From positions 18,085 through 82,084 of the IMG/VR virus record IMGVR_UViG_3300020471_000623: a stretch of 64,000 nucleotides of DNA. The stretch is one strand, 5' to 3'. Made by a program: the position numbers and the translations under genes. The notes under the pieces were generated by a model. It did no database searches, was not told the origin of the DNA, and saw only the letters and a program-made list of their open reading frames with translations. The stretch's first letter is position 1. Each line of letters begins with the position of its first letter. Origin of the DNA: a virus. Shown here one piece after another: positions 40,587 through 49,743 of the stretch.

Positions 40587-43176
40587 AATCACACAAGTAT
40601 TCGAGGACTTAGCATCAGGTAGACCTATAAAGAAACCTGTAAAATCTAACCTGCTTAAGGCTAGAAAAGATGCTAACGAAAAGGCTTTGAAGTCAGGTTT
40701 TATGAAAATGCCTGATTATGCTAGAAAAAAGTTTGATGAGGAAAAGGAAGAAGAATACAAACCTCATTACATGTATAAAGGTGATAAAAAAGTTTACGCC
40801 AAGAAAAAAGAAGATCACGACAAATTAAACAAACAAGGTTACGATCACGACGACCCTAAAACTAAAAAGATAGAAGAAGGGAAGAAGAAAGGTTTGTGGG
40901 ATAACATACATGCTCGTAGGAAAAAAGGACTACCACCTAAAAAACCTGGGCAAGAAGGATATCCTAAAACTCTAAATATAGAAGAGAAAAAACCTAAGAA
41001 CTGTGGTTGTGGACAGGACCCTTGTATCACATACGGCAAAGGTGGTAAGATGGAAAAAGAACAAGTAAATGAAATTTCAGATGAAATGAAAATGAGATAC
41101 ATTTCTAAAGCTAACAAAGAAATTAGCTCAGCAGAAAAAGAAAGACTAGCAGGCAAAGGTCACGCTGTTAAAACAGATAAAGACTATGATAGATTAGTAT
41201 CCAAACCACTTAAAAGACGTAAAGGTGTTGTCCAAGCAAAAAGTAAATTAGGGGAAGAGAAAAAGAAAGGCCTAGACGGCAAAGAATGTTGGGACGGTTA
41301 TAAACTACAAGGAACTAAAAAGAAAGGTGGTAAGACTGTAGATAATTGTGTTAAGATAAAAGAAGAAATGTTATCTGAAATATCTAAAGATATGAAACTA
41401 AGATATATTTCTCAAGCAAACAAGAGTATATCTAAAGATGAACACATGAAAGATTATCTTCAAAGGCAAATGAATAGGAGTAATGCAAAGACTCCAGGCA
41501 CATTTAGTGGCATGAACAAAAAATTTGTTGATGACAAATACGACAAGGATATAAACAAAAGACGTAAAGGTGTAGCAAAGGCTAAGGCATCTCTACAAAA
41601 AGAATCTAGTTCTTGGGTTCAACAAACAGCAGATACTTGGAACGATCACGCAGATCACCCACATCCTAAAGTTAAAAAACATATTAAAGCAGCAGAGAAG
41701 GCATACAACAATCAAGACATGGAAGCTTTCCATCACCATACAAATAGAGCAGCAGATCACGCACATAGTTTAAAGAGAAATGAGGAAACTTTAGATGCTA
41801 TAAGAAACGAAGGCTATGGTCCTACTATCATGCAAACTCCTAAAGAAAGAGCTAAAACACAGCAGAAGGCAGGAATAGAGCTTGCAAAGAAAAAAGGAAT
41901 GAAGCCAAGACCTTTTATGGAAGCATGGTTTGATACTAATTCATGGCCTACACATAACAGACATAGACAAAGAACAGCAGCTAGGGTATCAGCAGATACT
42001 TTAAATAGTGATAGTGTAAGAGCTAAATTTAAAAAGATGCACCCTAGACAACAAGCGGCATACACCAAAAAAGTTAGAGACAACAACAATAAAAAGTATG
42101 GTTACCATCCTACAGTAGGACATCCTCAGAACAAAACAACACCATTACCTAAACACTTACATCACCCTAAGGTAGGACTAAACGATAGTATTCAAAGGGA
42201 TATTTACATGAGCCTTATGGAACTATCTCCTAAAACAATTAGTTCTTATCAGAAAAAAGCAGGTGCACAATATAGACAATTAAGAAAAGATACACCTAGC
42301 AGAGCATCAGCAGATGGTGGTTACTATAAAGGTTATATCTCAGATAAAGAATATGATTCTATAAACACAGCTAGAGACAAAATGAAAAGAAGAGGTAAAG
42401 GTCTTTCAATGTCAGCAGGCAAAGGTGTTAAGAAAGAATCTTTTGAAAACATATATGAATTAAAGAAGTCTACACTAGGTAGCTATGTTAAGAAGGCTAC
42501 AGGAGATGCTATATCTAGATCACATACATCTCAATATAACATTCAAAAAGGAATGTCTGCAAGAGATAAAGGACAGGAAAAGATAGCACAAAAACATTTT
42601 AAAAAATCTGAGAAAGAAAGTAAAAAAACAATGGATAGATTCCATGGTATTAATAGGGCAGCAAATAAACTAACTCCTGGAAAAGACAAAGACGAATACT
42701 TAGCAGATAAAAATAAAACTAAAATGGGTGCAAGTGAGAAAACATTTAAACAAATGCACTCAGGTAAAGTTAAAGCTACAAATGAAGAAAAAATGTCTGG
42801 TAGTGAATACACTTCTTATATGAAAAATGTAAAATCTACAGACAGACAAGTTAGAAAAGCAGTTACTAATGTTTTAGATAAAGCAACTAAAGGTAGAGGC
42901 GCTTCACTACACAATAAACACAAAGACCATCCTGAAGTAAAGGCAGCTCAAAAGTATATGACTGTTGAAAGTCTAAACAAACTTATAGGACAGACTGTAA
43001 GTAAAATTAGAGATGCTGCACAAGAATACAAAAAGAAACAAGATGCTAGTATGAAAGCAGGCAAAGGTATATATCAAAATCCTATGTCAGGCGACAACAT
43101 AGCAAAACGTTTAGGACCAGTAAAAAAAAAGGTAGCGATAAAAGGGTCTCAAATCAAGAACAAGTCAACGTATTAG
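40579..43176 (+). CDS. Large basic modular protein, probable internal head polyprotein
   Basis: A protein of 865 residues, very Lys/Arg/His-rich and without membrane segments. It has repeated modules that begin [VLI]-x-E then I/L-S/K: VNEISDEMKMRYISKANKEI (163), LSEISKDMKLRYISQANKSI (265), LMELSPKTISSYQKKAG (546) and IYELKKSTLGSYVKKATGD (625). The pattern [LI]-x-E is the T4 gp21 prohead protease site. A CWDGYKLQGT...DNCVK module lies near 237-258. I infer a DNA-condensing precursor cut during head maturation. The start MSKITQVFED lies in the o-spanin end. The C terminus reaches an A9 run that could shift ribosomes (see the next entry). Confidence 0.7.
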   Translation: MSKITQVFEDLASGRPIKKPVKSNLLKARKDANEKALKSGFMKMPDYARKKFDEEKEEEYKPHYMYKGDKKVYAKKKEDHDKLNKQGYDHDDPKTKKIEEGKKKGLWDNIHARRKKGLPPKKPGQEGYPKTLNIEEKKPKNCGCGQDPCITYGKGGKMEKEQVNEISDEMKMRYISKANKEISSAEKERLAGKGHAVKTDKDYDRLVSKPLKRRKGVVQAKSKLGEEKKKGLDGKECWDGYKLQGTKKKGGKTVDNCVKIKEEMLSEISKDMKLRYISQANKSISKDEHMKDYLQRQMNRSNAKTPGTFSGMNKKFVDDKYDKDINKRRKGVAKAKASLQKESSSWVQQTADTWNDHADHPHPKVKKHIKAAEKAYNNQDMEAFHHHTNRAADHAHSLKRNEETLDAIRNEGYGPTIMQTPKERAKTQQKAGIELAKKKGMKPRPFMEAWFDTNSWPTHNRHRQRTAARVSADTLNSDSVRAKFKKMHPRQQAAYTKKVRDNNNKKYGYHPTVGHPQNKTTPLPKHLHHPKVGLNDSIQRDIYMSLMELSPKTISSYQKKAGAQYRQLRKDTPSRASADGGYYKGYISDKEYDSINTARDKMKRRGKGLSMSAGKGVKKESFENIYELKKSTLGSYVKKATGDAISRSHTSQYNIQKGMSARDKGQEKIAQKHFKKSEKESKKTMDRFHGINRAANKLTPGKDKDEYLADKNKTKMGASEKTFKQMHSGKVKATNEEKMSGSEYTSYMKNVKSTDRQVRKAVTNVLDKATKGRGASLHNKHKDHPEVKAAQKYMTVESLNKLIGQTVSKIRDAAQEYKKKQDASMKAGKGIYQNPMSGDNIAKRLGPVKKKVAIKGSQIKNKSTY

Positions 43177-43316
43177 AGGTTGCACCACCTAGTGCTAAGT
43201 CAGAGAGAATGGTTAAGCACATAAAGAAAGCATATTCAAAAGACGGCAAACTAACAGACAAAGAAAAGTCTATTGCCTACGCAACAGCATGGAAACATCA
43301 CAATGGCGATAAATAG
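43131..43316 (+). other. Minus-one-frame extension of the modular protein
   Basis: After the slippery AAAAAAG at 43125-43131 (in zero frame A AAA AAG) the -1 frame is open for 61 codons to a TAG at 43314-43316. It encodes VLEVAPPSAKSERMVKHIKK then YSKDGKLTDKEKSIAYATAW, a module that I recognise from marine phage proteins. The zero-frame product instead ends with VAIKGSQIKNKSTY at 43176. An ATG at 43209 could start a 35-residue piece alone. Programmed -1 frameshifting or a base miscall in the A9 run would explain the arrangement. Confidence 0.6.
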
Positions 43317-44691
43317 ACACGGAGTTCCTAAAGACGCCACAAAGGCAGAACTTAAAAAGATTCGTGCCACAGGCTCTCCTGGAGCTAAAAAACTAGCACA
43401 TTGGAAGTTAAACATGCATCACAATACAGAAGCAGTAGAAGATATCAAACAAAGATTACGAGCTAAAAGTAATCGTGTCAAAGATGCTTTGATGGTTAAA
43501 AAGATGCAAAAAGTAGCATTTCGCCATAGAACAGATGAACAAAAATTACCAATGATAAGTCCAGGACTAGAAATGCCTGATATGGTAAATGTAAAGAATA
43601 CAGTAAAGAAAAAGAAAGACGAAAAGTGGGCAGAAACAAAACAACACGAAAGACCTAGACAACCACAAACTATGGGAGAGGACGCTAGATATAAAGCATC
43701 AATGGGTCCTGGTAGTATGGAATGGGGAACTGATGTAGGAGATAATTACTACAGAAGTCTTACACCAGGACAAACTCCTACAGATAAAAAGGCACTACTT
43801 AAACCTTTACCTATTAAGGCGATCAAACCTGAAGATGTAAAAGCAAGACTTAGACAAAAGATAAGAGAAGATTTTGATATAGGTCATATTGAAGATAGAC
43901 AGGCAGATCATACTAAACATCAATATCCTATAGACAACGAAATAGATGCACAATGGAAGTCTAATATTGATGGTATTCTTACAGGAGCATATGAAGGCGG
44001 TAAGATAACAATGAAAGATGTTGAAGAACTAGATTACGAAGCAGAACATTATTCATTTGAAGACGCAGTAGAAGATGGATTATATGACCCTGATGAATTA
44101 ATGGCTATGGATTTTGATGGTGATGAGTATAATGATATAAACATAACAGAAGAAGTTCAATTATTCCTAGAAGCATTATCCGTTCAAGGAAGAATGAAAA
44201 GACGTTTTGCTGCTAGAAGAAACAGACAAAAATTAAGAGTAGCAAGACGTATAGCATTACGAAGAGGTTCTACACCAGACAGATTAAAACGTAGGGCTGT
44301 TCGTGGTGCAAGGCTTATGGTTTACAAACGTCTATTAAGAGGTAGGGATAGAGCAGGACTACCACCAGCAGAGAAGGCACGTTTAGAAAGAATGATAACA
44401 AGATTCCAACCACTTGTTAATCGTATATCTGTAAAACTACTTCCTCAGATGAGAAGAAACGAAATCAAACGTCTTACAAATAGAGGTAAAGGCCCACAAA
44501 GAGCTAAGAAATATAAAGCAGCTAAGCCAATTAAAGGAGCAGCTTCTTACAAAGCAAAAAGATATAAAATTAAGGCAAAACCATTTAAAGCTAAATATAA
44601 AGCTAAACCAGTGTCCAGAATTAAATCAGGAGGCCCGACACTTAAGAAGGCATCAAGAGCCTATAAGGCGTTCAGTTATTCAGTAGGATAA
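43303..44691 (+). CDS. Basic late protein with protamine-like tail
   Basis: A protein of 462 residues from ATG 43303. It starts with MAINRHGVPKDATKAELKKI and KKLAHWKLNMHHN, a module seen in marine phages. The middle is acidic and Asp-rich (about 225-275). The last 180 residues are Arg/Lys-rich (RMKRRFAARRNRQKLRVARR) and end in repeats of YKAK and KAKP, like histone H1 or protamine tails. It is likely an internal head or DNA-compaction protein. Its ATG overlaps the stop of the -1-frame extension. Confidence 0.7.
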   Translation: MAINRHGVPKDATKAELKKIRATGSPGAKKLAHWKLNMHHNTEAVEDIKQRLRAKSNRVKDALMVKKMQKVAFRHRTDEQKLPMISPGLEMPDMVNVKNTVKKKKDEKWAETKQHERPRQPQTMGEDARYKASMGPGSMEWGTDVGDNYYRSLTPGQTPTDKKALLKPLPIKAIKPEDVKARLRQKIREDFDIGHIEDRQADHTKHQYPIDNEIDAQWKSNIDGILTGAYEGGKITMKDVEELDYEAEHYSFEDAVEDGLYDPDELMAMDFDGDEYNDINITEEVQLFLEALSVQGRMKRRFAARRNRQKLRVARRIALRRGSTPDRLKRRAVRGARLMVYKRLLRGRDRAGLPPAEKARLERMITRFQPLVNRISVKLLPQMRRNEIKRLTNRGKGPQRAKKYKAAKPIKGAASYKAKRYKIKAKPFKAKYKAKPVSRIKSGGPTLKKASRAYKAFSYSVG

Positions 44692-44695
44692 TATT

Positions 44696-45634
44696 ATGAA
44701 ACTAAATGACCGTTTTGATGAAATCAGGTCGTTATTCAATAACAAGACAATAGACCCTGTTAAAGAAGAGTGGCTAAAAAGACAGCTAAAAAACGATAAG
44801 AATCATCAATCACCTAACTACAATATCCAATTCAACGAAGTAATATCTACAAATCCTGATTACCTCGCTACAATAAAAACACCTCATGATCTAATTCCAT
44901 TTGGAGTATTGAAAAACTTTACAGGACCTGGCCCTATTCAAAACATATATGGTTGGGAACGATATGAGTGGTCATATCAAATGAATGAGTATAATCACAG
45001 AGACCCTTGGCGATTAGATAAACCTAAATTAGTAGGATTATTTGGCTCTAGTGATACCTTTGGTGCTGGTTGTAATATAACATATGGAGAAAGATTACAG
45101 GAAAAATTACCACCAGATTATGGTGTATGTAATTTTGCTACAGCAGGAGCAAACATTCTAGTCATGTTTAAAAAGTTTTTAGTGGTTACAAACATGATGA
45201 AATTTGATACTATAATATTATCTTTTCCTGAGGCAAAGTTAATAAGTATGCGAGATCAAGGTTTTATGGCATTGGGAGCATTAACACAGGTATTACCTCA
45301 CACACCTGAATGGTTACAATTATTAAGTAATTTATCACAACCTGATTATGAAGAACTACATGAAGAGATAAAACAAGGTAAAGAAGGCATACCTCTTACA
45401 GTATTTCTAATGAAATATGTAGATTATATGATAGATATAGCAGTAAAGAGTAAAGCAAAGGTTGTTATAAGTGGTTGGGATAGAAACTTATACTTCACAA
45501 TTAAAGAAAAATACCCTGAAATCACTGCAGAACGCTGGGAATGGTTCGATAAAGCAGAATATGACAAAGCTCATCCAGGACAAGGTTCCCACGACAAATA
45601 TGCTAATGACCTTTATAAGCAGATGAAAGTCTAA
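44696..45634 (+). CDS. SGNH/GDSL-like hydrolase
   Basis: A protein of 312 residues. VGLFGSSDTFGAG near residues 112-124 is the block I nucleophile segment (GSS instead of GDS), VCNFATAGANI is block II-like, and PGQGSHDKYANDL near the end resembles block V with the catalytic Asp/His. Such enzymes deacylate or de-esterify sugars or lipids. In a late unit it could modify a glycan during adsorption or release. A proper nucleophile Ser is present but the whole match is remote. Confidence 0.6.
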   Translation: MKLNDRFDEIRSLFNNKTIDPVKEEWLKRQLKNDKNHQSPNYNIQFNEVISTNPDYLATIKTPHDLIPFGVLKNFTGPGPIQNIYGWERYEWSYQMNEYNHRDPWRLDKPKLVGLFGSSDTFGAGCNITYGERLQEKLPPDYGVCNFATAGANILVMFKKFLVVTNMMKFDTIILSFPEAKLISMRDQGFMALGALTQVLPHTPEWLQLLSNLSQPDYEELHEEIKQGKEGIPLTVFLMKYVDYMIDIAVKSKAKVVISGWDRNLYFTIKEKYPEITAERWEWFDKAEYDKAHPGQGSHDKYANDLYKQMKV

Positions 45635-45638
45635 TTTG

Positions 45639-45646
45639 TATAAATA
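45639..45646 (+). promoter_or_regulatory. Late promoter box
   Basis: TATAAATA, exact T4-type late box, 18 bases before the ATG at 45665 and followed by AGGAAG. Confidence 0.65.
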
Positions 45647-45664
45647 CATGTAATAGGAAGAAGT

Positions 45665-47206
45665 ATGGAAATTGCAGAAAGTTTAGAATACTTACTAGAG
45701 TTAGATCAACAACAACAAAGGTTGAACACGCTCATAAGACAAGGCATGTTGCCTGCTAGACAATTACCTATACTACACAGAGCTTTAGCAAACATGAGAG
45801 CAGGTAAACTATTACCACCTTATGAAAGAGAAGCCCTAAGTAAGTTACTAGATAAAATGATGGGATTTCAATTAGGAGATGACATCACATACAATAGAGC
45901 AAGACTTCATACTCAGAAAACAAAATATCAAACCGAGGAGAAAAACATGGCTAAAGATAAAGACGGTGATGTAGTCGTTTACGATGGCTCCGAGGATGAG
46001 GCTGAAGCTAAAAAGAAAAATGGCAAAGGTAAAATCCTCAAGTCTAACAAAGGCGATGGCATGAAACCAGATGAAGATGTTCGTGAAGAAGCTATTGCTA
46101 GTAGACCTGCAGACGAAGGTCAACCTGAAGGAGATCTAAACATGAAACCTAAACAAGGTGGAAGTGAAGACCCTGAAGTTGGTGAGGCTTGTGGTAAACA
46201 AACTAGCAGACCTGAAGACGGAAGTGAAGAAGTTCATAAGAAACCAGATATAAAAGAAGGTTTAATATCAGATTTAGATGCTGAAGGACTTAGAGCAAGA
46301 GATTCAAGACGTTTTAAAAGAGCAGGTAAAAGAGCTAAAGACGAGATATTGAAAGGTATGCCTGCTTCTTTAAGAAAAGAAAAATTAAAGGACGAAAGGA
46401 AATTACCAGACAACTTACAAAAGTTCAATGAACTTTATAAGAAAAATTTAGAAACAGCTCTATCTAATAGAGGTGTTGACAACGTCAGAGACTTACCAGA
46501 ACAATTAAAAGACAAAATGTTCCAGAAAGTAGATGAAGCATCTTACTCAGGCAAACAAATTAAAATGGCCAAGGGTATAGCTTTTGACAAACGTTACAAA
46601 GGTGGCAACATGACAGGCGCTGCTAAACAAATGGAAAAGATTAAGAAAGGACTTTCAGATCATCCAGAAGTTAGTGATGCCTTAAGACGTGCCAACGAAG
46701 AAGTAGTTACAGAAAAAATGGCTACAAAAGATCACGATGGCGATGGTAAAATAGAATCAGGTAAAGATGAATACTTTGGTTCTAGAGACAAAGCTATTAA
46801 GAAAGCAATGGCAAAAAGAGGTAAGAAATTACAAGACTCTGTCATTGACGTTATGTTAGGTAGGGAAGAACTTCCTGAAGGCGCTAAAGAAGACGCTATG
46901 AGGGATATGAGGAGTGATAAAGATTTAGCACCTCCTAAAAAACCTGCACCTAAACCTGGAAAGTCAAAACATGACGGTTCAGAGAATAAAGGACCTGCAC
47001 ATATAGTTTCTCAATTAAGAAGCGTATTAGATCAAGGTGATAAACACGCAGGAGTCAAATTCCAAGACGGTAAAACAGGAAAGGTGTCTGTTAAGGATGC
47101 TCATAGATTTTTAAATAAATATATGAGTGGAAAGCCAGCAGACAAATTGAAGATGCAAGCACATGGACATGCATCTCATGATAATTTTAAAACACATTTA
47201 GACTAA
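45665..47206 (+). CDS. Modular late protein with EF-hand-like segment
   Basis: A protein of 513 residues. It has an N-terminal helical part to about 95, an acidic low-complexity region (95-195), then a basic helical region. Near residues 290-345 VDEASYSGKQIKMAKGIAFD and KRYKGGNMTGAAKQMEKIKK form a module found in marine phage structural polyproteins. DHDGDGKIESGKDEYFG near 352 looks like an EF-hand loop, then a C-terminal basic domain. VDE fits a prohead-protease site. It is likely head-associated. Confidence 0.68.
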   Translation: MEIAESLEYLLELDQQQQRLNTLIRQGMLPARQLPILHRALANMRAGKLLPPYEREALSKLLDKMMGFQLGDDITYNRARLHTQKTKYQTEEKNMAKDKDGDVVVYDGSEDEAEAKKKNGKGKILKSNKGDGMKPDEDVREEAIASRPADEGQPEGDLNMKPKQGGSEDPEVGEACGKQTSRPEDGSEEVHKKPDIKEGLISDLDAEGLRARDSRRFKRAGKRAKDEILKGMPASLRKEKLKDERKLPDNLQKFNELYKKNLETALSNRGVDNVRDLPEQLKDKMFQKVDEASYSGKQIKMAKGIAFDKRYKGGNMTGAAKQMEKIKKGLSDHPEVSDALRRANEEVVTEKMATKDHDGDGKIESGKDEYFGSRDKAIKKAMAKRGKKLQDSVIDVMLGREELPEGAKEDAMRDMRSDKDLAPPKKPAPKPGKSKHDGSENKGPAHIVSQLRSVLDQGDKHAGVKFQDGKTGKVSVKDAHRFLNKYMSGKPADKLKMQAHGHASHDNFKTHLD

Positions 47207-47216
47207 GGAGAAGAAT

Positions 47217-47807
47217 ATGTCAGGATGGGGAGCAACAGACTCAGACGAGAGTAAACCAAAGTATCTCACAGCAGATCAAAAAGAAGATGTATTTGCTAAC
47301 TCTTCAGGTTGGGTAGTCAAACCAGGTTCAACTATGACAGGTAACGGTAACACAAATGCTAAACCTGAAGTATTAGTAGCCCTTGGTTCACTAGCTACAA
47401 ACCTAGGACAAGCAACAATCGACGCAGTTGATTGGGAAAGCACATCTTTTGATGTATCAGCAGGTGGAAGCTTAATAGTTAATGTTCACTATAACGAAAA
47501 AGTTACAGTAGCAACAGCAGCACCATTAATGGTTGTGACAAACTCACAAGCAGGTGGTGGTTCAGCAGCAAACTTTACACTAACAATGGATGGAACTTTA
47601 CCTGTAAATTCAGATAAACTTACATTCTCAGCAAGTGTTGGTGCAGCAGCAGGAACAATAGCAGCTGGTGATGTTCTTTCAATAGGAGCACAAACAGTTG
47701 ACCTTAACGGTGGCACAATAGTTGACACAATCGGCGGTGGTAATGCAGAGAGAGCAATCTCAGCAGCACAAGGCACAGCTGGTGGAACTATAACAGCAGT
47801 CGCATAA
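47217..47807 (+). CDS. Putative virion structural protein
   Basis: A protein of 196 residues, rich in Ala, Gly, Thr and Val with alternating beta strands, starting MSGWGATDSDESKPKYLTAD. The composition and strong AAGGAG site fit a late decoration or structural protein with an Ig-like or beta-sandwich fold. No specific family is assigned. Confidence 0.65.
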   Translation: MSGWGATDSDESKPKYLTADQKEDVFANSSGWVVKPGSTMTGNGNTNAKPEVLVALGSLATNLGQATIDAVDWESTSFDVSAGGSLIVNVHYNEKVTVATAAPLMVVTNSQAGGGSAANFTLTMDGTLPVNSDKLTFSASVGAAAGTIAAGDVLSIGAQTVDLNGGTIVDTIGGGNAERAISAAQGTAGGTITAVA

Positions 47808-47817
47808 GGAGTAACAA

Positions 47818-48264
47818 ATGGCAGACAGTAAAGTTTCAGAAATGACAGCGGCTACAGCAGCCGCTGCTGCCGACAAGATGTATTTGGTTCAGGGTAGTAA
47901 CTCTAAATCAGTTACAAACGCAGTCTTGTTTGGAAACATTGCAACACCAGCAGCATTTAATGATAAACTATGTATAGGAGATCATGATCAAATGACAGCA
48001 GTTGGTGCTGTTTCGTTAGATACTAACGTTACGTTTCTTTACAATTTTAGTGGTGCTGGTAATTTATCACTAGCAGCTGGCGTAGACGGCCAGATCAAGA
48101 TTATAATTATGTCTTCCAATAGTGGAGGCCACACAATAACTTTAAACGCAGCTAACATAGCACAGGATATTAGTTGGAGCAGCGTAGGGCATAGTGCTAC
48201 ATTAATGTATGATAGTGGCACAAGTAAGTGGTATTTTATCGGAGGAAGCGCAACAACGGCTTAA
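47818..48264 (+). CDS. Putative virion structural or fibre-associated protein
   Basis: A protein of 148 residues. MADSKVSEMTAATAAAAADK then MYLVQGSNSKSVTNAVLFGN resembles the head-binding or N-terminal linker of phage tail fibres and spikes, followed by a beta-rich domain (NFSGAGNLSLAAGVDGQIKI). It has an AAGGAG site and lies directly after the previous gene. A fibre or decoration role is a weak inference. Confidence 0.6.
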   Translation: MADSKVSEMTAATAAAAADKMYLVQGSNSKSVTNAVLFGNIATPAAFNDKLCIGDHDQMTAVGAVSLDTNVTFLYNFSGAGNLSLAAGVDGQIKIIIMSSNSGGHTITLNAANIAQDISWSSVGHSATLMYDSGTSKWYFIGGSATTA

Positions 48265-48266
48265 GA

Positions 48267-48662
48267 ATGAATGAATTTGATGAACTTACGGATGACAACT
48301 TTTTAATTTACGCCATAAAAAACTATCAGAATCCCTCATGCACAGGGATGGCAGAATTAGAAGATGACTTGAAACGTTTTAAATACTTGAAGAGGTTACT
48401 TAACAAGTATCAAAAAACAGGAGAGCCTAACGAAAGGTTGATCATTAATCATATTATACTTTTATATAATGTTTTTGGAAGAGCAACGACTAAGATGTTG
48501 TTCTTCAAACTAGAAGAAAAATACTGGAGTGATTTAAAAACATTCCTAGTATATTTAAACAGGTTACCATTAGAACAAGTATTTTCTAAAAGGTTGCCAA
48601 AGAATATAGAAACAGATGTTCCTATTAATATGGAACTAGCTGATATATTAAGGAAACAATAG
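48267..48662 (+). CDS. Conserved phage protein (DUF7207-like)
   Basis: A protein of 131 residues from ATG 48267: NEFDELTDDNFLIYAIKNYQ, DDLKRFKYLKRLLNKY and LIINHIILLYNVFGRATTKM are familiar from T4-like marine phages, where the protein lies in the late region. It is helical and soluble. The role is unknown. Confidence 0.7.
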   Translation: MNEFDELTDDNFLIYAIKNYQNPSCTGMAELEDDLKRFKYLKRLLNKYQKTGEPNERLIINHIILLYNVFGRATTKMLFFKLEEKYWSDLKTFLVYLNRLPLEQVFSKRLPKNIETDVPINMELADILRKQ

Positions 48663-49232
48663 ATGAGTAGAATAGCAGATACTTTAGTTACATACAGGTT
48701 ATTAAAACTCCTGTCTACTCCTATCAAGAACTCACAAGCATTTCAAATGGGCTTGGTAGACGGTGATGGAAAACAGTTAAGAAAAGCAAACACAACACAA
48801 GAAAAAGAAGCTTATACATTCCTTAATAGATTTGTTTTTAAAATACAGAACGCATTAATGAGATCTTCAGATAGAAATGCTAGAAGGCTCCTATCATTTG
48901 CAGCAGCATTAGCGCTGTTAAGGGAGTATAAAGAAGAAGATGATGAAATTACAGTAGGTGCATTGATGGAAACCTATATGGAAGATGAGGGTGTTCAAAG
49001 ACACGCTAGGTTGTTAGAAGAATATGAAATCCTCAATTTCAGAGAATTTATGATGGACGAAGAAGTAGCAGCTAATGCTGTAGGCGGAGGCGGAGTAGAT
49101 GGTATAGGTGTTGGACCTAAGGGTGAACCAGGTGTAAACACATTAGCCAAATGGCCTTTTCCAGGTATAGGAATGCCAAGTATGTTTAGGAGAAAGGCAG
49201 TTATAAGAAAAAGGAAAAGAAATGCCAGTTAA
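48663..49232 (+). CDS. Conserved late phage protein
   Basis: A protein of 189 residues. MSRIADTLVTYRLLKLLSTP then a helical core, a Gly-rich turn (VGGGGVDGIGVGPKGEPG with a collagen-like bit) and a basic tail RRKAVIRKRKRNAS. It is conserved in marine T4-like phages to my knowledge. It ends overlapping the next start. It may be structural. Confidence 0.65.
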   Translation: MSRIADTLVTYRLLKLLSTPIKNSQAFQMGLVDGDGKQLRKANTTQEKEAYTFLNRFVFKIQNALMRSSDRNARRLLSFAAALALLREYKEEDDEITVGALMETYMEDEGVQRHARLLEEYEILNFREFMMDEEVAANAVGGGGVDGIGVGPKGEPGVNTLAKWPFPGIGMPSMFRRKAVIRKRKRNAS

Positions 49233-49683
49233 ATCGCAGACGGCTAGTGGCAGAGAAATTGCTACAGTTAAAACTGATGTTGCTGCACTTGGTCATATGT
49301 TGACTAAAGTAGAGCAAGCAATAGGTAAAATTTCCGAGACACACCAGGAAATGGGCAAAATACTTGCTGTTCACGAGGAACGTCTCGATAGCCAAGAGAA
49401 AGAAAGAATGCAGAGAAGAAAAGAATCAGATGATGCAGTAAAGGAACTACATTCGAGAATCTCTACGGGCTCACGTGAAACACAAGCGCATATCAGCAAA
49501 TCTGAAGAAAAGATCCTAAATACAATAGAAGCCCTTAGACAAGAGATTAATAAAGAACAGGACCATATGGAAGAACGTATAAGAAAACTCGAACAATGGA
49601 GATGGATTCTTATAGGTATTCTGGTAGCTGTTAGTGCTCTCTTCCCAAATATAGGGAAGATTGTTTCTATGCTAGGAAGCTAG
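49222..49683 (+). CDS. Coiled-coil protein with C-terminal membrane anchor
   Basis: A protein of 153 residues. After a short Ser/Thr start comes a long coiled coil (about 25-120) and a C-terminal hydrophobic segment (WILIGILVAVSALFPNIGKI). This layout is that of a tail-anchored membrane protein. It precedes the gp61 promoter. The function is unknown. Confidence 0.6.
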   Translation: MPVKSQTASGREIATVKTDVAALGHMLTKVEQAIGKISETHQEMGKILAVHEERLDSQEKERMQRRKESDDAVKELHSRISTGSRETQAHISKSEEKILNTIEALRQEINKEQDHMEERIRKLEQWRWILIGILVAVSALFPNIGKIVSMLGS

Positions 49684-49707
49684 CACACCAATTGGTAAAA
49701 TAACACC

Positions 49708-49736
49708 TTGATTCCTACTTAGGAATTTCGTATAAT
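49708..49736 (+). promoter_or_regulatory. Promoter of gp61 with dyad in spacer
   Basis: TTGATT (49708-49713), 17-base spacer, TATAAT (49731-49736). ATTCCTA (49711-49717) and TAGGAAT (49720-49726) are a perfect 7-base dyad around two bases. The gp61 ATG at 49744 lies seven bases after the -10, so a transcript from here would be leaderless. Confidence 0.7.
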
Positions 49737-49743
49737 ATTGACT

